Under the pieces are notes generated by a model, which searched no databases, was not told the origin of the DNA, and worked only from the letters and a program-made list of their open reading frames with translations. From Elioraea thermophila (ex Habib et al. 2022) (GTDB lineage Bacteria > Pseudomonadota > Alphaproteobacteria > Acetobacterales > Acetobacteraceae), in the NCBI RefSeq assembly GCF_003336755.1, contig NZ_QMDI01000002.1, positions 124,001 to 188,000 on the forward strand: a stretch of DNA of 64,000 nucleotides, in the 5' to 3' direction. Shown here piece by piece: positions 39,154 to 48,899 of the stretch. Both the position numbers and the translations under genes were made by a program. Numbering within the stretch: the first letter of the stretch is position 1; every line of letters starts with the position of its first letter.

Positions 39154-39993
39154 TCAGGTGGTGAAACGCCGCGCGACCAGGAAGAGCCCGGCACGATTCG
39201 CCGCTTCAATGGTGGCGGTGCGCTCCGGCATCAGCGTCGCCTCCGCCTCCACCGCAATGCCGCGCAGCCCAGCCGCCGCCGCCCGCTCCACCGTGCGCAC
39301 GCCAATCGTCGGCAGATCGACCCGGCTCTCCTGACGCGGCTTCGGGCGCTTGACCAGCACCCCGCCGGGCCCCTCGCGCCGGAGCGCGGCGCAACGCTCA
39401 AGCAACGCATCCGTGCCCTCGATCGCCTCCACGCCGAGCACGAGCCCTTGCTGCACCACCACCGACTGGCCGACATCCGCCTCGCCGAGCAGACGGCAGA
39501 CGGCGGCGCCGCGCACGATGTCGGCCTCGGCCTGGGCGTCCGGCGCAAGGCGCGTCAGCACACCTTCGGGGGCCGTCAGTTCGGACAGGATCGCCTGCAC
39601 GCCGTGCACGCGAAACCCCTCTTCCTCGAGTACGCGCACGATCGCCTTCAACAACCCGTCGTCGCCAGCGAAGGCGGCCCGTCCGATCCGGCCGAGCAGG
39701 CGGGCGCCTTCGGCGTCGGGCATCAGCGAGAACAGCGACGGGCGGCGCACGGTGCCGACCAGCACGAGGTCGGCGATGTTGCGTGATCGCAACGCGCTCA
39801 GCCCCTCCCCGATCGCGCCGAGACGCAGGGGCTGATGCGGAAAAGGCGCCAGTGACGCCACGTCGGCATGGCCTTCGAGCGCCAGCACGAACACCGGACG
39901 GCCGGAGCCCACCACCGCGGCGGCCAGCATCGCAGGCAGGGCACCGCCGCCGGCGATGATGCCGAGCGGTGCCGCCTGCAGGCCCTGCCCCAT
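39154..39993 (-). CDS. lpxI: UDP-2,3-diacylglucosamine diphosphatase LpxI
   Basis: The fourth step of lipid A synthesis, hydrolysing UDP-2,3-diacylglucosamine to lipid X. This is the LpxI (DUF1009) form used by alphaproteobacteria instead of LpxH. The N terminus [15 protein letters not shown], the middle [17 protein letters not shown] and the C-terminal [17 protein letters not shown] block are characteristic. 279 residues. It starts two bases after the lpxA stop. lpxB, which often follows, is missing here. Confidence 0.93.
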   Translation of the reverse strand: MGQGLQAAPLGIIAGGGALPAMLAAAVVGSGRPVFVLALEGHADVASLAPFPHQPLRLGAIGEGLSALRSRNIADLVLVGTVRRPSLFSLMPDAEGARLLGRIGRAAFAGDDGLLKAIVRVLEEEGFRVHGVQAILSELTAPEGVLTRLAPDAQAEADIVRGAAVCRLLGEADVGQSVVVQQGLVLGVEAIEGTDALLERCAALRREGPGGVLVKRPKPRQESRVDLPTIGVRTVERAAAAGLRGIAVEAEATLMPERTATIEAANRAGLFLVARRFTT

Positions 39994-39995
39994 GA

Positions 39996-40847
39996 TCAGG
40001 CCGCCGAGGCGGCAGCGGGCTCCGCCGCCTCGACCTCCTCGCCGAGATCGATTTCCGTTTCCGGCGCTGCCCGGCAGAGCGGACGTTTGCCGCCCGCCCG
40101 CACGAACGCCACCACCTCGTCGACCAGTCTGTTGCCGCCGAGACGATCGGCGGTGGCGGCAAAACGTTCCGCGAAGGTTCCGTCACGCTGCTTGAAGATG
40201 AGCCGAAACGCCTCGCGCAGGACAGCAATGTCGGCCCGCGCGAAGCCGCGACGCTTGAGCCCTACGATATTGAGCCCGGACAGCCGCGCCCGATTGCCCA
40301 TGACGAGTCCGAACGGAATGACGTCACCCTCAACCCCGCTCATGCCGCCGACCGCAGCGAAGCGGCCGATGCGAACGAACTGGTGCACTGCGGCGCCTCC
40401 GCCGATGTAGGCTCCATCGCCCACGCTGACGTGCCCGCCGAACATGACGTTGTTGGCGACGATCACACCATCGCCCAAGGTGCAGTCGTGCGCGATGTGC
40501 GCCACGCACATGATCATGCAGTCGGCGCCGATGCGCGTGATCCCGCTGCCGACACTGCCGCGATGGATGGTGACATGTTCGCGGATCAGCGTGCGCGGCC
40601 CGATCTCGACCCGTGTCGGTTCGCCGCGGTACTTCAGGTCCTGCGGTGGCAGGCCGATGGTGGCGAACGGGAACACCCGTACGCCAGCGCCGAGCCGCGT
40701 CAGCCCATCGATGACGACATGGGCGCCAATCTCGGCGCCGGGTCCGATCTCGACCTCGGGCCCGATCACCGCATAGGGCCCGATGCGAACCCCCTCGGCG
40801 AGGCGGGCACCTGGCGCGACCGTGGCGGTCGCGTGAACCTCAGCCAT
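39996..40847 (-). CDS. lpxA: acyl-ACP--UDP-N-acetylglucosamine O-acyltransferase
   Basis: The first step of lipid A synthesis. Left-handed beta-helix hexapeptide repeats fill residues about 5-190 (for example IGPEVEIGPGAEIGAHVVI). The catalytic His corresponds to His120 in VAHIAHDC. The helical C-terminal domain is followed by an acidic/alanine tail. 283 residues. The start at ATG 40847 lies inside the end of fabZ (eight-base overlap). Confidence 0.96.
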   Translation of the reverse strand: MAEVHATATVAPGARLAEGVRIGPYAVIGPEVEIGPGAEIGAHVVIDGLTRLGAGVRVFPFATIGLPPQDLKYRGEPTRVEIGPRTLIREHVTIHRGSVGSGITRIGADCMIMCVAHIAHDCTLGDGVIVANNVMFGGHVSVGDGAYIGGGAAVHQFVRIGRFAAVGGMSGVEGDVIPFGLVMGNRARLSGLNIVGLKRRGFARADIAVLREAFRLIFKQRDGTFAERFAATADRLGGNRLVDEVVAFVRAGGKRPLCRAAPETEIDLGEEVEAAEPAAASAA

Positions 40848-41355
40848 CGGCGCGGCGATCGAGGATCATGGCAGAAAACGTCGCTTCCGCCGCGACCGAG
40901 CCGTCGACCTTCGCTTCGGCGGAAAACTTCCAGACCGCCCCGCGGTTGCGGTCCTTGCGCACATGGATTCGCATCTGGTCTCCCGGAACGACGGGGCGGC
41001 GGAACTTCGCTCCCTCGACACTCATGAAATAGACGAGTTTGCCGGCGGCCTCGTCGCCCAGCGTCTCCACCACCAGCACCGCTGCCGTCTGCGCCATGCT
41101 TTCGATGATCAGCACCCCCGGCATGACGGGATGCGAGGGGAAGTGCCCCTGGAAGAACTGTTCGTTGATCGAGACGTTCTTGATGCCAACCGCGCTCTCG
41201 TTCACCACCACGTCGACCACACGATCGACGAGGAGGAAGGGGAACCGATGCGGGATCGCGTGCATGATGCGCGCGATGTCGAGCGCCTCGACCCGCCGGG
41301 TCTCGGCTGCGGGGCCACACTGCGCGGTGTCCTGTTCGGTGCCGTGCATCGTCAT
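40840..41355 (-). CDS. fabZ: 3-hydroxyacyl-ACP dehydratase FabZ
   Basis: A dehydratase of fatty-acid elongation that also balances the hydroxyacyl-ACP pool used by LpxA and LpxD. IPHRFPFLLVDRV and FFQGHFPSHPVMPGVLIIE carry the catalytic His and Glu. 171 residues from ATG 41355; ATG 41349 two codons later is an equal alternative. An N-terminal extension of about 25 residues precedes the core. Confidence 0.95.
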   Translation of the reverse strand: MTMHGTEQDTAQCGPAAETRRVEALDIARIMHAIPHRFPFLLVDRVVDVVVNESAVGIKNVSINEQFFQGHFPSHPVMPGVLIIESMAQTAAVLVVETLGDEAAGKLVYFMSVEGAKFRRPVVPGDQMRIHVRKDRNRGAVWKFSAEAKVDGSVAAEATFSAMILDRRADG

Positions 41356-41363
41356 GCGTTGGT

Positions 41364-42389
41364 TCAGCGGCCCTGCCGGGCGAGACGCTCCAGGGCGGCG
41401 AACGCCCGCATCGTCTGCACCGCAGGACGGGCCGGGCTGCCGACCCAAGTCTCCCCTGGCGGAATGTCGGTCATGACACCGGATTGGGCACCGATCCTCG
41501 CGCCGCGGCCGATGGTGAGATGCCCGGCGATACCCGCCTGACCCGCCACAACCGCGCCATCCTCGACGACCGCTGAGCCCGCGATACCGACCTGGGCGAC
41601 GATGATGCAGCCCCGCCCCAGACGCACGTTGTGCCCGATCTGGACCAGGTTGTCCATGCGCGTTCCCGAGCCGATCACCGTATCCGTCAACGAGCCGCGA
41701 TCGATGGTCGTGTTGGCGCCGATCTCGACGTCATCGCCGATCAGCACTCGGCCAAGCTGCGGAATCGGGACGTGCCCCTCCGGTCCGGAAGCGAAACCGA
41801 AACCGTCCTGCCCGATTCGCACCCCGGCGTGAACGACGAGGCGGTCGCCGGCGATGGTGCAGACGATGCTCGCCCCCGGCCCGATCCGGCAGTCACGGCC
41901 GAGCACGACCCCCGGCCCGATGACGGCGTTGGCGCCGATGACGCTGCCGGCGCCGACCGCAGCCCGTTCGCCGATGACCGCGCCCGCTTCGATCCGGACC
42001 CGTGGGCCGAGCAGCGCCGTACCGGCCACCACGGCCGTCGGGTGGATCCCCGGTTCCGGAGTGACGGGCGGGAAGAACAGGGCGACCGTTTTCGCCCACG
42101 CCAGATGCGGTGCGGCCGCGACGAGCGGGACCGTTCCGGCCGGCACCCGATTGGCATGCTTTGAGGGAAGGATGACCGCACCCGCCCGGGTTTCAGCCAA
42201 GGCGGAGAGATAGCGCGGATTGTCGAAGAAGGAGACGTCGTCCGGCCCGGCGTTTTGCAGGGGTGCCACGCCTGCCAGGCGCCGATGTGTCCCCCTCCCC
42301 TCACCGATGCTCGCGCCGCAGGCCTGCGCGATTTCGGCCACCGTGAACGGGCCGCGCGGGGCTTGGTGGAAGCGCGGATCGGGCGTCAT
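41364..42389 (-). CDS. lpxD: UDP-3-O-(3-hydroxyacyl)glucosamine N-acyltransferase
   Basis: The third step of lipid A synthesis. The N-terminal uridine-binding domain spans about residues 15-100. Hexapeptide repeats follow, with the signature NTTIDRGSLTDTVIGSGTRM and the catalytic His in LVQIGHNVRLG. 341 residues from ATG 42389; a GTG sits one codon upstream. It lies eight bases upstream of fabZ and 21 bases downstream of the ompH/skp-like gene. Confidence 0.95.
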   Translation of the reverse strand: MTPDPRFHQAPRGPFTVAEIAQACGASIGEGRGTHRRLAGVAPLQNAGPDDVSFFDNPRYLSALAETRAGAVILPSKHANRVPAGTVPLVAAAPHLAWAKTVALFFPPVTPEPGIHPTAVVAGTALLGPRVRIEAGAVIGERAAVGAGSVIGANAVIGPGVVLGRDCRIGPGASIVCTIAGDRLVVHAGVRIGQDGFGFASGPEGHVPIPQLGRVLIGDDVEIGANTTIDRGSLTDTVIGSGTRMDNLVQIGHNVRLGRGCIIVAQVGIAGSAVVEDGAVVAGQAGIAGHLTIGRGARIGAQSGVMTDIPPGETWVGSPARPAVQTMRAFAALERLARQGR

Positions 42390-42410
42390 CACTGCGGTAG
42401 CGCGACGGGG

Positions 42411-43241
42411 TCAATTCCGCCGCTGCGCGGGTGCCGCCGCCGGTTGCCTCGCTGGAGCGAGGGAAACGCCGGGAAGTTCCGGCTCCGGGTCGATCGGCAC
42501 GGACGTGAGGGCGCGGTTGAGCTGGTTCGCCACCGCCTCCGAAATGTCGTGCTGCTCGACCGCAAGCACGATCGCCTGGCGCTGGATCACCATGGTGAGG
42601 CCCCTCGCCTCGGCCACCTGGCGGATGACGAACAGCATCACGCGTTCGATCTCGGCCAGCGCCTTCTGGCCAGCGGCCTGGATGGCGGCGTTGCGCTCGC
42701 GCAACACCCGCTGCGCGTTGCTGATCCGCTCCTGCAGCTCCTGCTCGCGTTCGCGCATCTGCTCGGGCGTCAGCTGACCACGCAGCGCCGCGAGCTGCTG
42801 CTGCGCCTCGCGCCACGCGTTCTGCTCGCGCGCAGCATCGTCGTTCAGCCGCTGCAGCCGTTCCTGGATGGTCTGACGGACCTGACGCACGGCGACCGAG
42901 GCCTCGAACACCTCTTGCACCCCGATGACACCGATCACCGCGGGGGGCGGCGGCGGTGAGCGATCGAGCGGCGGCAGGCGCGGCGCGCCCGGTTCGGTCG
43001 GCCCGGGAACCTGCCCCGTGGGCTGCGCTGGTCGTTGCTGGGCCTGTGGTGGCCGCTGCTGTTGCTGCTGCGCCTGCGGCGGGCGCTGCTGCCCTTGCGG
43101 CTGGCCCTGCTGTTGGCCGGGGACGAACCACTGTTGTTGCTGTTGCTGCTGCGCCAGGACGGAGCTGGCCGGAAAAGCCAGCGCAAGCGCGAGCACCAGG
43201 CGCGACCCAAGGTGGGCGGCGCGGCGGAGCGAAGCGAGCAT
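42411..43241 (-). CDS. OmpH/Skp-family periplasmic chaperone with Gln/Pro-rich insertion
   Basis: A periplasmic chaperone that escorts outer-membrane proteins to BamA, its neighbour. A signal peptide (residues 1-30, ending VLAQ) is followed by a low-complexity Gln/Pro segment of about 65 residues containing poly-Q runs. The Skp fold (about 105-255) has a long coiled coil rich in Gln, Glu and Arg (QTIQERLQRLNDDAAREQ). The total of 276 residues is about 100 longer than ordinary Skp, mostly due to the insertion. Start ATG 43241, four bases after bamA. Confidence 0.88.
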   Translation of the reverse strand: MLASLRRAAHLGSRLVLALALAFPASSVLAQQQQQQQWFVPGQQQGQPQGQQRPPQAQQQQQRPPQAQQRPAQPTGQVPGPTEPGAPRLPPLDRSPPPPPAVIGVIGVQEVFEASVAVRQVRQTIQERLQRLNDDAAREQNAWREAQQQLAALRGQLTPEQMREREQELQERISNAQRVLRERNAAIQAAGQKALAEIERVMLFVIRQVAEARGLTMVIQRQAIVLAVEQHDISEAVANQLNRALTSVPIDPEPELPGVSLAPARQPAAAPAQRRN

Positions 43242-43245
43242 GAGC

Positions 43246-45570
43246 CTAGAACCTCGTGCCGAAGCCGAACCGGAACAGTTCGGTCTTGTCATAGTCCTTC
43301 TTCACGATCGCCTGCGCGAGATCGACGTTGATCACGCCAAATGGCGACCGCCACCGCACGCCGACCCCGGCGCCAACCCGCACGCTGCGGTCATCCGCCA
43401 CGTTCGCTCCCGAGAAGCCCGGATCCCAGAGTGCACCGGTGTCAATGAAGGCGCGTCCTTGCAAACCAAGATCGTCCGAAACGAACGGCAGCGGGAAGCG
43501 GAACTCGGTGCCAGCGGTCCAGATCGCGCGCCCGCCGAGCGAGTCGGTCGTGCGGAGATCGCGCGGACCCGCTCCGCCGGGCTCGAAGCCGCGCAGGTTC
43601 TCGCCGCCGAGGAAAAAGTTGTCGATGATCCGCTCCCGCCGTCCATACTGCACAAGATAGCCGGCACTTGCCGTGAAGACGAGCGTATAGGTCTCGCGCA
43701 GACCAAGCACCGGCGAGACGGGAAGATAGTAGGCGCCGTCGACGCGCGGGCGAAAGAAGCCAACATTGCCGCCAAGACCGGAGACGTCGGTCAACAGCCT
43801 GACCACGAAACCCTCCGTGGGGTCAATGCGGCTGTTTCGCCGATCGAAGGTCAACACCTGGCTCACCTGCGAGAGCAGGCTCTTGCCTTCCTGATCGCGG
43901 ATGAAGATCGAGGCGAACGGGCTGATGTTGGTGATTTCTCGCTGCGCCAGCGTGTAGCTCCACACTTGGCGCAGTTCCTCGTTGAAGGCGTAGCCGAGGC
44001 GGAGTGCGAAACCGACACGACGGTCATCGAAGGCAAGCGTTTCGCGAGCGTTCCGCTCGACCACGAAGACGTCGATGCCGGCGACCAGGTTGCGATCGAG
44101 GAAATAAGGGTCGGTCAATGAGAGGTCGATCGCCTGGCGGCGTTGCGCAATCGTCAGCTGCACATTGGCGTCGATTCCAGTGCCGACGAGGTTGCGCTCG
44201 CGCAGCCCGATCAGGCCGAGCGCGCCGGCATCGGTCGAATAGCCACCGCCGATGGTGAGTTCGCCCGTCGCCTTTTCCTGGACCTCAACCTGTACGACGG
44301 TGCGATCCGGTGTGCTGCCGGGCAGATTGGTGATGTTCACGCCACCGAAGAACTGCAGGTCGTTGATGCGCTGGCGGGAGCGCGCGATGCGCGCGGCGCT
44401 GAACGCGTCTCCCTCAGCAAGGCGCATTTCGCGTCGGATCACCTTGTCCTGCGTACGCACATTGCCGACGATGTCGATGCGCTCGACGAAGACGCGTGGC
44501 CCTTCGACGATTTCGAAGGTGAGGTCGACGGTACGCTCCTCAGGGTTGCGTCGAACCTGGGGACGAACTTCGGCGAAGGCGAAACCGGCGTTCTGTGCCG
44601 CCGTCTGCACCGCCTGGATGGTCGCATCGACATCGTCCGCCGCGTACCAAGCCCCTTCCCGCACCCTGAGCGCGTCGCGCAGGGTCTCGGCATCGAGGTT
44701 GCGAACGCGGGAGAGGAGCTCGACCTTGCCCACACGATAGCGGTTGCCCTCCTCCACCGTGAAGGTGAGGAAGAAGCCGGTCCGATCGGGGTCGAGTTCC
44801 GCCACCGCCGAGATGACGCGGAAGTCGATGTATCCGTTGCGAAGATAGAAGCGGCGCAACAATTCGCGGTCGAAGGCAAGACGTTCGGGATCGTAGATGT
44901 CGGATGTGGACAGGAAACGCCACCACGCGGTCTCGCGCGAGGCGATCGCCTCCTGCAGCGTACCCGAGGAAAACGCCTGGTTGCCGACGAAGTTGATGCG
45001 GCGGATCAGCGCCGTCGGCCCCTCGTCGATCTCGAACACGACGTCGACCCGATTCTGGTCGAGCTCGATCACCTTCGGCTCGATCCGCGCCGCGAAGCGG
45101 CCTCGCCGGGCGTAGACGTCGAGCAGGCGTTGGCGGTCGGCCTGGATAAGGGAGCGGGTGAAGACCGATCGCGGCCTCGCCTGGATTTCGTTGCGCAGGG
45201 TCTCATCGCCCAGCGCGCGGTTCCCCTCGAAGGCGATCCGGTTGACGATCGGGTTCTCGACCACCGTCACCACCAGGGTGTCGCCCTCACGCCGCAGCGA
45301 GACGTCGCGGAACAGCCCGGTGCCGAACAGGGCGCGCAGCGTGCGATCCAGCCGATCGGTCTCGAACGGGTCGCCCGGCTGGGCAAGCATGTAGGAGCGG
45401 ATCGTCGCCTCCTCGATCCGTTGCGCGCCCTCCACGCGGACCGAGCGGATGATGCCGCCCTGGCCGGCGGCACGCGCCGCGGCGGCCGTGCCTTGTGCCT
45501 CGCCCGGCGTGGGTGCGACCAGCTGCAGCACAAGCACAGCAAGCAGCGAAAGGAGGAACGGGAACCGCAC
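43246..45570 (-). CDS. bamA: outer-membrane assembly factor BamA
   Basis: The core of the beta-barrel assembly machine. A signal peptide ends near GEAQ (residue 26), five POTRA domains occupy about 38-360, and a 16-strand barrel follows. The barrel contains the family motif GIGVRWRSPFG near the end and a terminal aromatic (ELFRFGFGTRF). 774 residues from GTG 45570. Upstream is rseP and downstream are ompH/skp and lpxD, the standard order. Confidence 0.96.
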   Translation of the reverse strand: MRFPFLLSLLAVLVLQLVAPTPGEAQGTAAAARAAGQGGIIRSVRVEGAQRIEEATIRSYMLAQPGDPFETDRLDRTLRALFGTGLFRDVSLRREGDTLVVTVVENPIVNRIAFEGNRALGDETLRNEIQARPRSVFTRSLIQADRQRLLDVYARRGRFAARIEPKVIELDQNRVDVVFEIDEGPTALIRRINFVGNQAFSSGTLQEAIASRETAWWRFLSTSDIYDPERLAFDRELLRRFYLRNGYIDFRVISAVAELDPDRTGFFLTFTVEEGNRYRVGKVELLSRVRNLDAETLRDALRVREGAWYAADDVDATIQAVQTAAQNAGFAFAEVRPQVRRNPEERTVDLTFEIVEGPRVFVERIDIVGNVRTQDKVIRREMRLAEGDAFSAARIARSRQRINDLQFFGGVNITNLPGSTPDRTVVQVEVQEKATGELTIGGGYSTDAGALGLIGLRERNLVGTGIDANVQLTIAQRRQAIDLSLTDPYFLDRNLVAGIDVFVVERNARETLAFDDRRVGFALRLGYAFNEELRQVWSYTLAQREITNISPFASIFIRDQEGKSLLSQVSQVLTFDRRNSRIDPTEGFVVRLLTDVSGLGGNVGFFRPRVDGAYYLPVSPVLGLRETYTLVFTASAGYLVQYGRRERIIDNFFLGGENLRGFEPGGAGPRDLRTTDSLGGRAIWTAGTEFRFPLPFVSDDLGLQGRAFIDTGALWDPGFSGANVADDRSVRVGAGVGVRWRSPFGVINVDLAQAIVKKDYDKTELFRFGFGTRF

Positions 45571-45637
45571 GGTCGACAGGAATCCTCGGCCGAAGTCGAT
45601 CAGGGATGGCGGACCATAGCCTCGCGCACCGGTGCCG

Positions 45638-46792
45638 TCACCCGACGAGCCGCACCACCCAGTCGACGACGCGCAGCTGGATCAGGTCGTTCCAGGTGGC
45701 GAGCACGAACAGGGTGAGCAGGATGGCGAGGCCCCCGCGGAACGCGTACTCCTGCGCCCGCGGCGGCAAGGGTTTCCCGCGCACCGCCTCGTAGGCGTAC
45801 ATCACGAGGTGCCCGCCATCGAGGATCGGGATCGGGAACAGGTTGATCAGGGCCAAGTTGACGGAGAGGAGAGCGATCAGCGCGACCAGCGGGCCGATCC
45901 CCCCTGTGGCCACTTGGCCCGACAACTGCGCGATGCGCAGCGGACCACCCAAGTCCTCGGTGCCGCGCGTGCCGGCGATGATCTGCCACAGCGCGACCAG
46001 CGTCTGTTCGGTGATGCGGATCGTTTCGCCGGCACCGGCGGCCACCGCGCTCAACGGGTCGAGGCGCCGCACCTCCGGCACGCCCCCGGCCACGCCGAGC
46101 AGGCCGATGCGCGTGACGTTGCCGAACCGGTCGGAGACCTCGCGCAAATCGGGGGTGGCGGTCAGTACGAGGGGGCGGCCGTCGCGCTCGACGGCAACAC
46201 TCAGCGTTTGCTCGGGCCGAAGACGGACGATCGCCTGGACGTCCTCGAAGCGGCGGATGGTCCGGCCGTCGATGGCGACGATGCGATCGCCCGGGGCGAG
46301 GCCTGCCCGTTCGGCCGCGCTGCCGGGCTGCACCGCGGTGACGATGGGGGCGGTGTCCGGCCGGCCCGAGATGCTGTAGGTCGCGGCGAGCAGGACGGCG
46401 GCGAGCAGGAAATTGGCGAGCGGGCCCGCGGCCACGACCCAGGCACGTCGGCCCACACTCTTCTCGGCGAAGGTCTGGCCGTGGCGCCACTCGGGCAGCG
46501 GCAGGCCCTTCTCGCGCGCCTCGGCCTCCAGCCGCGCGCGGTCCTCCGGGCTCTCCGCCCCGTGCAGCCGAACGTAGCCGCCGAGCGGGATCCAGCACAC
46601 CTTCCAGCGCGTGCCCGCGCGATCGGTCCAGCCGAACAGTTCGCCGCCAAAGCCGATCGAGAAGGCTTCGACGTGGACGCCGACGGAGCGGGCAGCCAAA
46701 TAGTGCCCGAGTTCGTGGACGAAGATCAGCACGCCGAGGACGACCAGGAACGGGCCGATCGTGCCGAAGGCGCCGCCGAGGACATCGAACAC
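45638..46792 (-). CDS. rseP: RIP metalloprotease RseP (site-2 protease, M50)
   Basis: An inner-membrane protease that cleaves transmembrane substrates such as anti-sigma factors. The zinc site HELGH is at residues 26-30 in the first membrane helix, and the third ligand is in NLFPIPILDGGHLVMY. One clear PDZ domain (about 125-200, GSAAERAGLAPGDRI) lies between helices. 384 residues. The start is GTG 46792. It sits between dxr (26 bases) and bamA (67 bases). Confidence 0.95.
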   Translation of the reverse strand: MFDVLGGAFGTIGPFLVVLGVLIFVHELGHYLAARSVGVHVEAFSIGFGGELFGWTDRAGTRWKVCWIPLGGYVRLHGAESPEDRARLEAEAREKGLPLPEWRHGQTFAEKSVGRRAWVVAAGPLANFLLAAVLLAATYSISGRPDTAPIVTAVQPGSAAERAGLAPGDRIVAIDGRTIRRFEDVQAIVRLRPEQTLSVAVERDGRPLVLTATPDLREVSDRFGNVTRIGLLGVAGGVPEVRRLDPLSAVAAGAGETIRITEQTLVALWQIIAGTRGTEDLGGPLRIAQLSGQVATGGIGPLVALIALLSVNLALINLFPIPILDGGHLVMYAYEAVRGKPLPPRAQEYAFRGGLAILLTLFVLATWNDLIQLRVVDWVVRLVG

Positions 46793-46818
46793 GGCTTAAT
46801 CTCCTTGCGAAAAGAGGT

Positions 46819-48003
46819 TCAGGCGACGACAAGATGGCGAGCCAAATCGCGCGCCACCTCCCTGGCCTCGCCGTCCGCCGCCAGCACCTCGTCCAGGGTA
46901 TCGGCCGAAGCGGCCGCGAATCGCTCCAAGGTCGTTTCCACAAGGGCCGGAATGCCGAGGAACGGCAAGCGATCGGCCAGGAAGAGCTCGACCGCCACCT
47001 CGTTCGCCGCGTTCAGCACCGTCGGCGTGATGCCACCTGCCGCCAGCGCGGCTCTGGCCAAGCGCAGACAGGGGAATCGTTCAAGATCAGGCGGCTCGAA
47101 CGTGAGCCTGCCAAGGCGCGCGAGATCGAGCCGGCGCGCCGGCACCGCCATCCGCTCCGGCCAAGCGAGGGTATGGGCGATCGGCACGTGCATGTCGGGC
47201 GGCCCCATCTGTGCCAGAAGCGACCCGTCCACGTACTGCACGAGGCCGTGCACCGCCGCCTCCGGGTGGACGAGCACGTCGATGCGCTCAGGCGGCACGG
47301 GGAAGAGGCGGGCGGCTTCGATCACCTCCAGCCCCTTGTTCATCATGGTGGCACTGTCGATGGTCACCTTCGCCCCCATGCGCCAGACGGGGTGCCGGAG
47401 CGCATCCTCGGGCCGGATCGTGCGCATCCGTTCGAGCGGCCAAGTGCGGAAGGGACCGCCCGAGGCGGTCAGCACGATCCGTTCCACCGTGCCGGGTGCC
47501 GTCCGGTCGAGAGCCTGAAAGATGGCGTTGTGTTCGGAGTCGGCGGGCAGCAAGACCGCCCCGGAGCGTTGCGCCGCCGCCAGGATTAGTGGCCCAGCGC
47601 AAACCAGAGTTTCCTTGTTCGCGATGGCGACGATGCCGCCGGCCTCGACCGCAGTCAGGGTCGCGCGCAGCCCCGCCGCGCCGACGATGCCGGCCATCGT
47701 CCAATCCACCGGCGCGGCGGCCGCGTCGAGCACCGCCTCCGGTCCGGCTTCCGCGACGATGCCGCTGCCGGCAAGCGCCTCCTTCAGCGCCGGCCAAGCG
47801 CTGGCGTCGGCCACCACGCAGCGCTTCGCCCGCACGCGACGCGCCGCCTCGGCCAGGGCCAGGGCATTGCCGTTCGCCACCAGCGCCTCGACCTCGAACT
47901 GCCCGGGGGGTGCCTCGGCGATCAGGTCCAGCGTGGAGCGACCGATGGACCCCGTCGCGCCGAGCACGTTCACGCGCCGCGGCCGGCGAGTCAGGTCAGC
48001 CAC
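46819..48003 (-). CDS. dxr: 1-deoxy-D-xylulose 5-phosphate reductoisomerase
   Basis: The first committed step of the MEP pathway. The NADPH loop is LGATGSIGRSTLDLI, and metal and substrate residues are in ANKETLVCAG, LLPADSEHNAIFQ and DSATMMNKGLEVIEA. 394 residues from GTG 48003, which overlaps the cdsA stop by 13 bases. A GTG ten codons later is possible but would shorten the N-terminal strand. Confidence 0.95.
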   Translation of the reverse strand: MADLTRRPRRVNVLGATGSIGRSTLDLIAEAPPGQFEVEALVANGNALALAEAARRVRAKRCVVADASAWPALKEALAGSGIVAEAGPEAVLDAAAAPVDWTMAGIVGAAGLRATLTAVEAGGIVAIANKETLVCAGPLILAAAQRSGAVLLPADSEHNAIFQALDRTAPGTVERIVLTASGGPFRTWPLERMRTIRPEDALRHPVWRMGAKVTIDSATMMNKGLEVIEAARLFPVPPERIDVLVHPEAAVHGLVQYVDGSLLAQMGPPDMHVPIAHTLAWPERMAVPARRLDLARLGRLTFEPPDLERFPCLRLARAALAAGGITPTVLNAANEVAVELFLADRLPFLGIPALVETTLERFAAASADTLDEVLAADGEAREVARDLARHLVVA

Positions 48004-48866
48004 AGCACCCTCCCCTGTCCCGTCGCGAGCGAAAGCAAGGCAGCCACCGGTGCCGCGGCGATCAGGCCGTCCGCCCGATCGAGCAAGCCGCCGTGACCGG
48101 GGATGAGGCGCGAGCTGTCCTTGACCATGAAGCGGCGCTTCATCCAGCTCTCGAACAGGTCGCCCGCCTGCGAAGCCGCCCCCACGACCAGCGCGATCGC
48201 CGCGGCGAGCAGGACCGAGCCCAGCCCCGCGAGAAGCCAAGCCGAAGCCAAGCCGACGACGAGGGCAGAGGCCAAGCCGCCGCCCGCTCCCGCCCAGGTC
48301 TTGTTGGGGCTGATCCGCGGCGCCAGACGCGGGCCCCCGACCAGGCGCCCGGCCAGATAGGCGCCGATGTCGGAGGCCCAAACGACCAAGACGACAAAGA
48401 GGACATTCGCTCTTCCCGCCGCACTGTCGGCACGCAGCCAGACGAGGCCGACCGCGGCGAGTCCGATATACACCACGCCGGCGGCAAGCCACACCGCGGC
48501 GCGGTGCTGCGCTTCGGTCAGCGCGATGCGCTCGACCAGGAGCCAAGCGAGCACGGTGCCGAGCGCGAGCGCGGCCAGGGCCGCCTGCCAGAGATGGAAG
48601 CCCGCGCAGATGCTGGCGGCGAGCAGCGAGGCGCCGACCGCCGTGCCCGGCAAGGCCCGCAGCCTCAGACCGCACAGGTGGACCCATTCCCAGGCGAGGA
48701 TCGCGCTCGCCACCCCGACCAGGAGAGCGAACCACGGCGAACCGAACCAGATCGCCGCCAAGGCGAGCGGGCCGAGAACGAGGGCGGAGGCAAGGCGCAG
48801 ACGGAAGTCGGCGAAGCGGCGCGGCCGGGCGGGTTGCGCGTCCTGCCCCCCAAGTGTGCCGTTCAC
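47991..48866 (-). CDS. cdsA: phosphatidate cytidylyltransferase
   Basis: Makes CDP-diacylglycerol for phospholipid synthesis in the inner membrane. About seven or eight hydrophobic segments are followed by the signature region with RISPNKTWAGAGGG, QAGDLFESWMKRR and KDSSRLIPGHGGLLDRADG. 291 residues. The start is GTG 48866. It lies between uppS and dxr as in most proteobacteria. Confidence 0.95.
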   Translation of the reverse strand: MNGTLGGQDAQPARPRRFADFRLRLASALVLGPLALAAIWFGSPWFALLVGVASAILAWEWVHLCGLRLRALPGTAVGASLLAASICAGFHLWQAALAALALGTVLAWLLVERIALTEAQHRAAVWLAAGVVYIGLAAVGLVWLRADSAAGRANVLFVVLVVWASDIGAYLAGRLVGGPRLAPRISPNKTWAGAGGGLASALVVGLASAWLLAGLGSVLLAAAIALVVGAASQAGDLFESWMKRRFMVKDSSRLIPGHGGLLDRADGLIAAAPVAALLSLATGQGRVLWLT

Positions 48867-48899
48867 CGCGCCCCCCGAAGAGAACGGGCGCGCCCCGCC

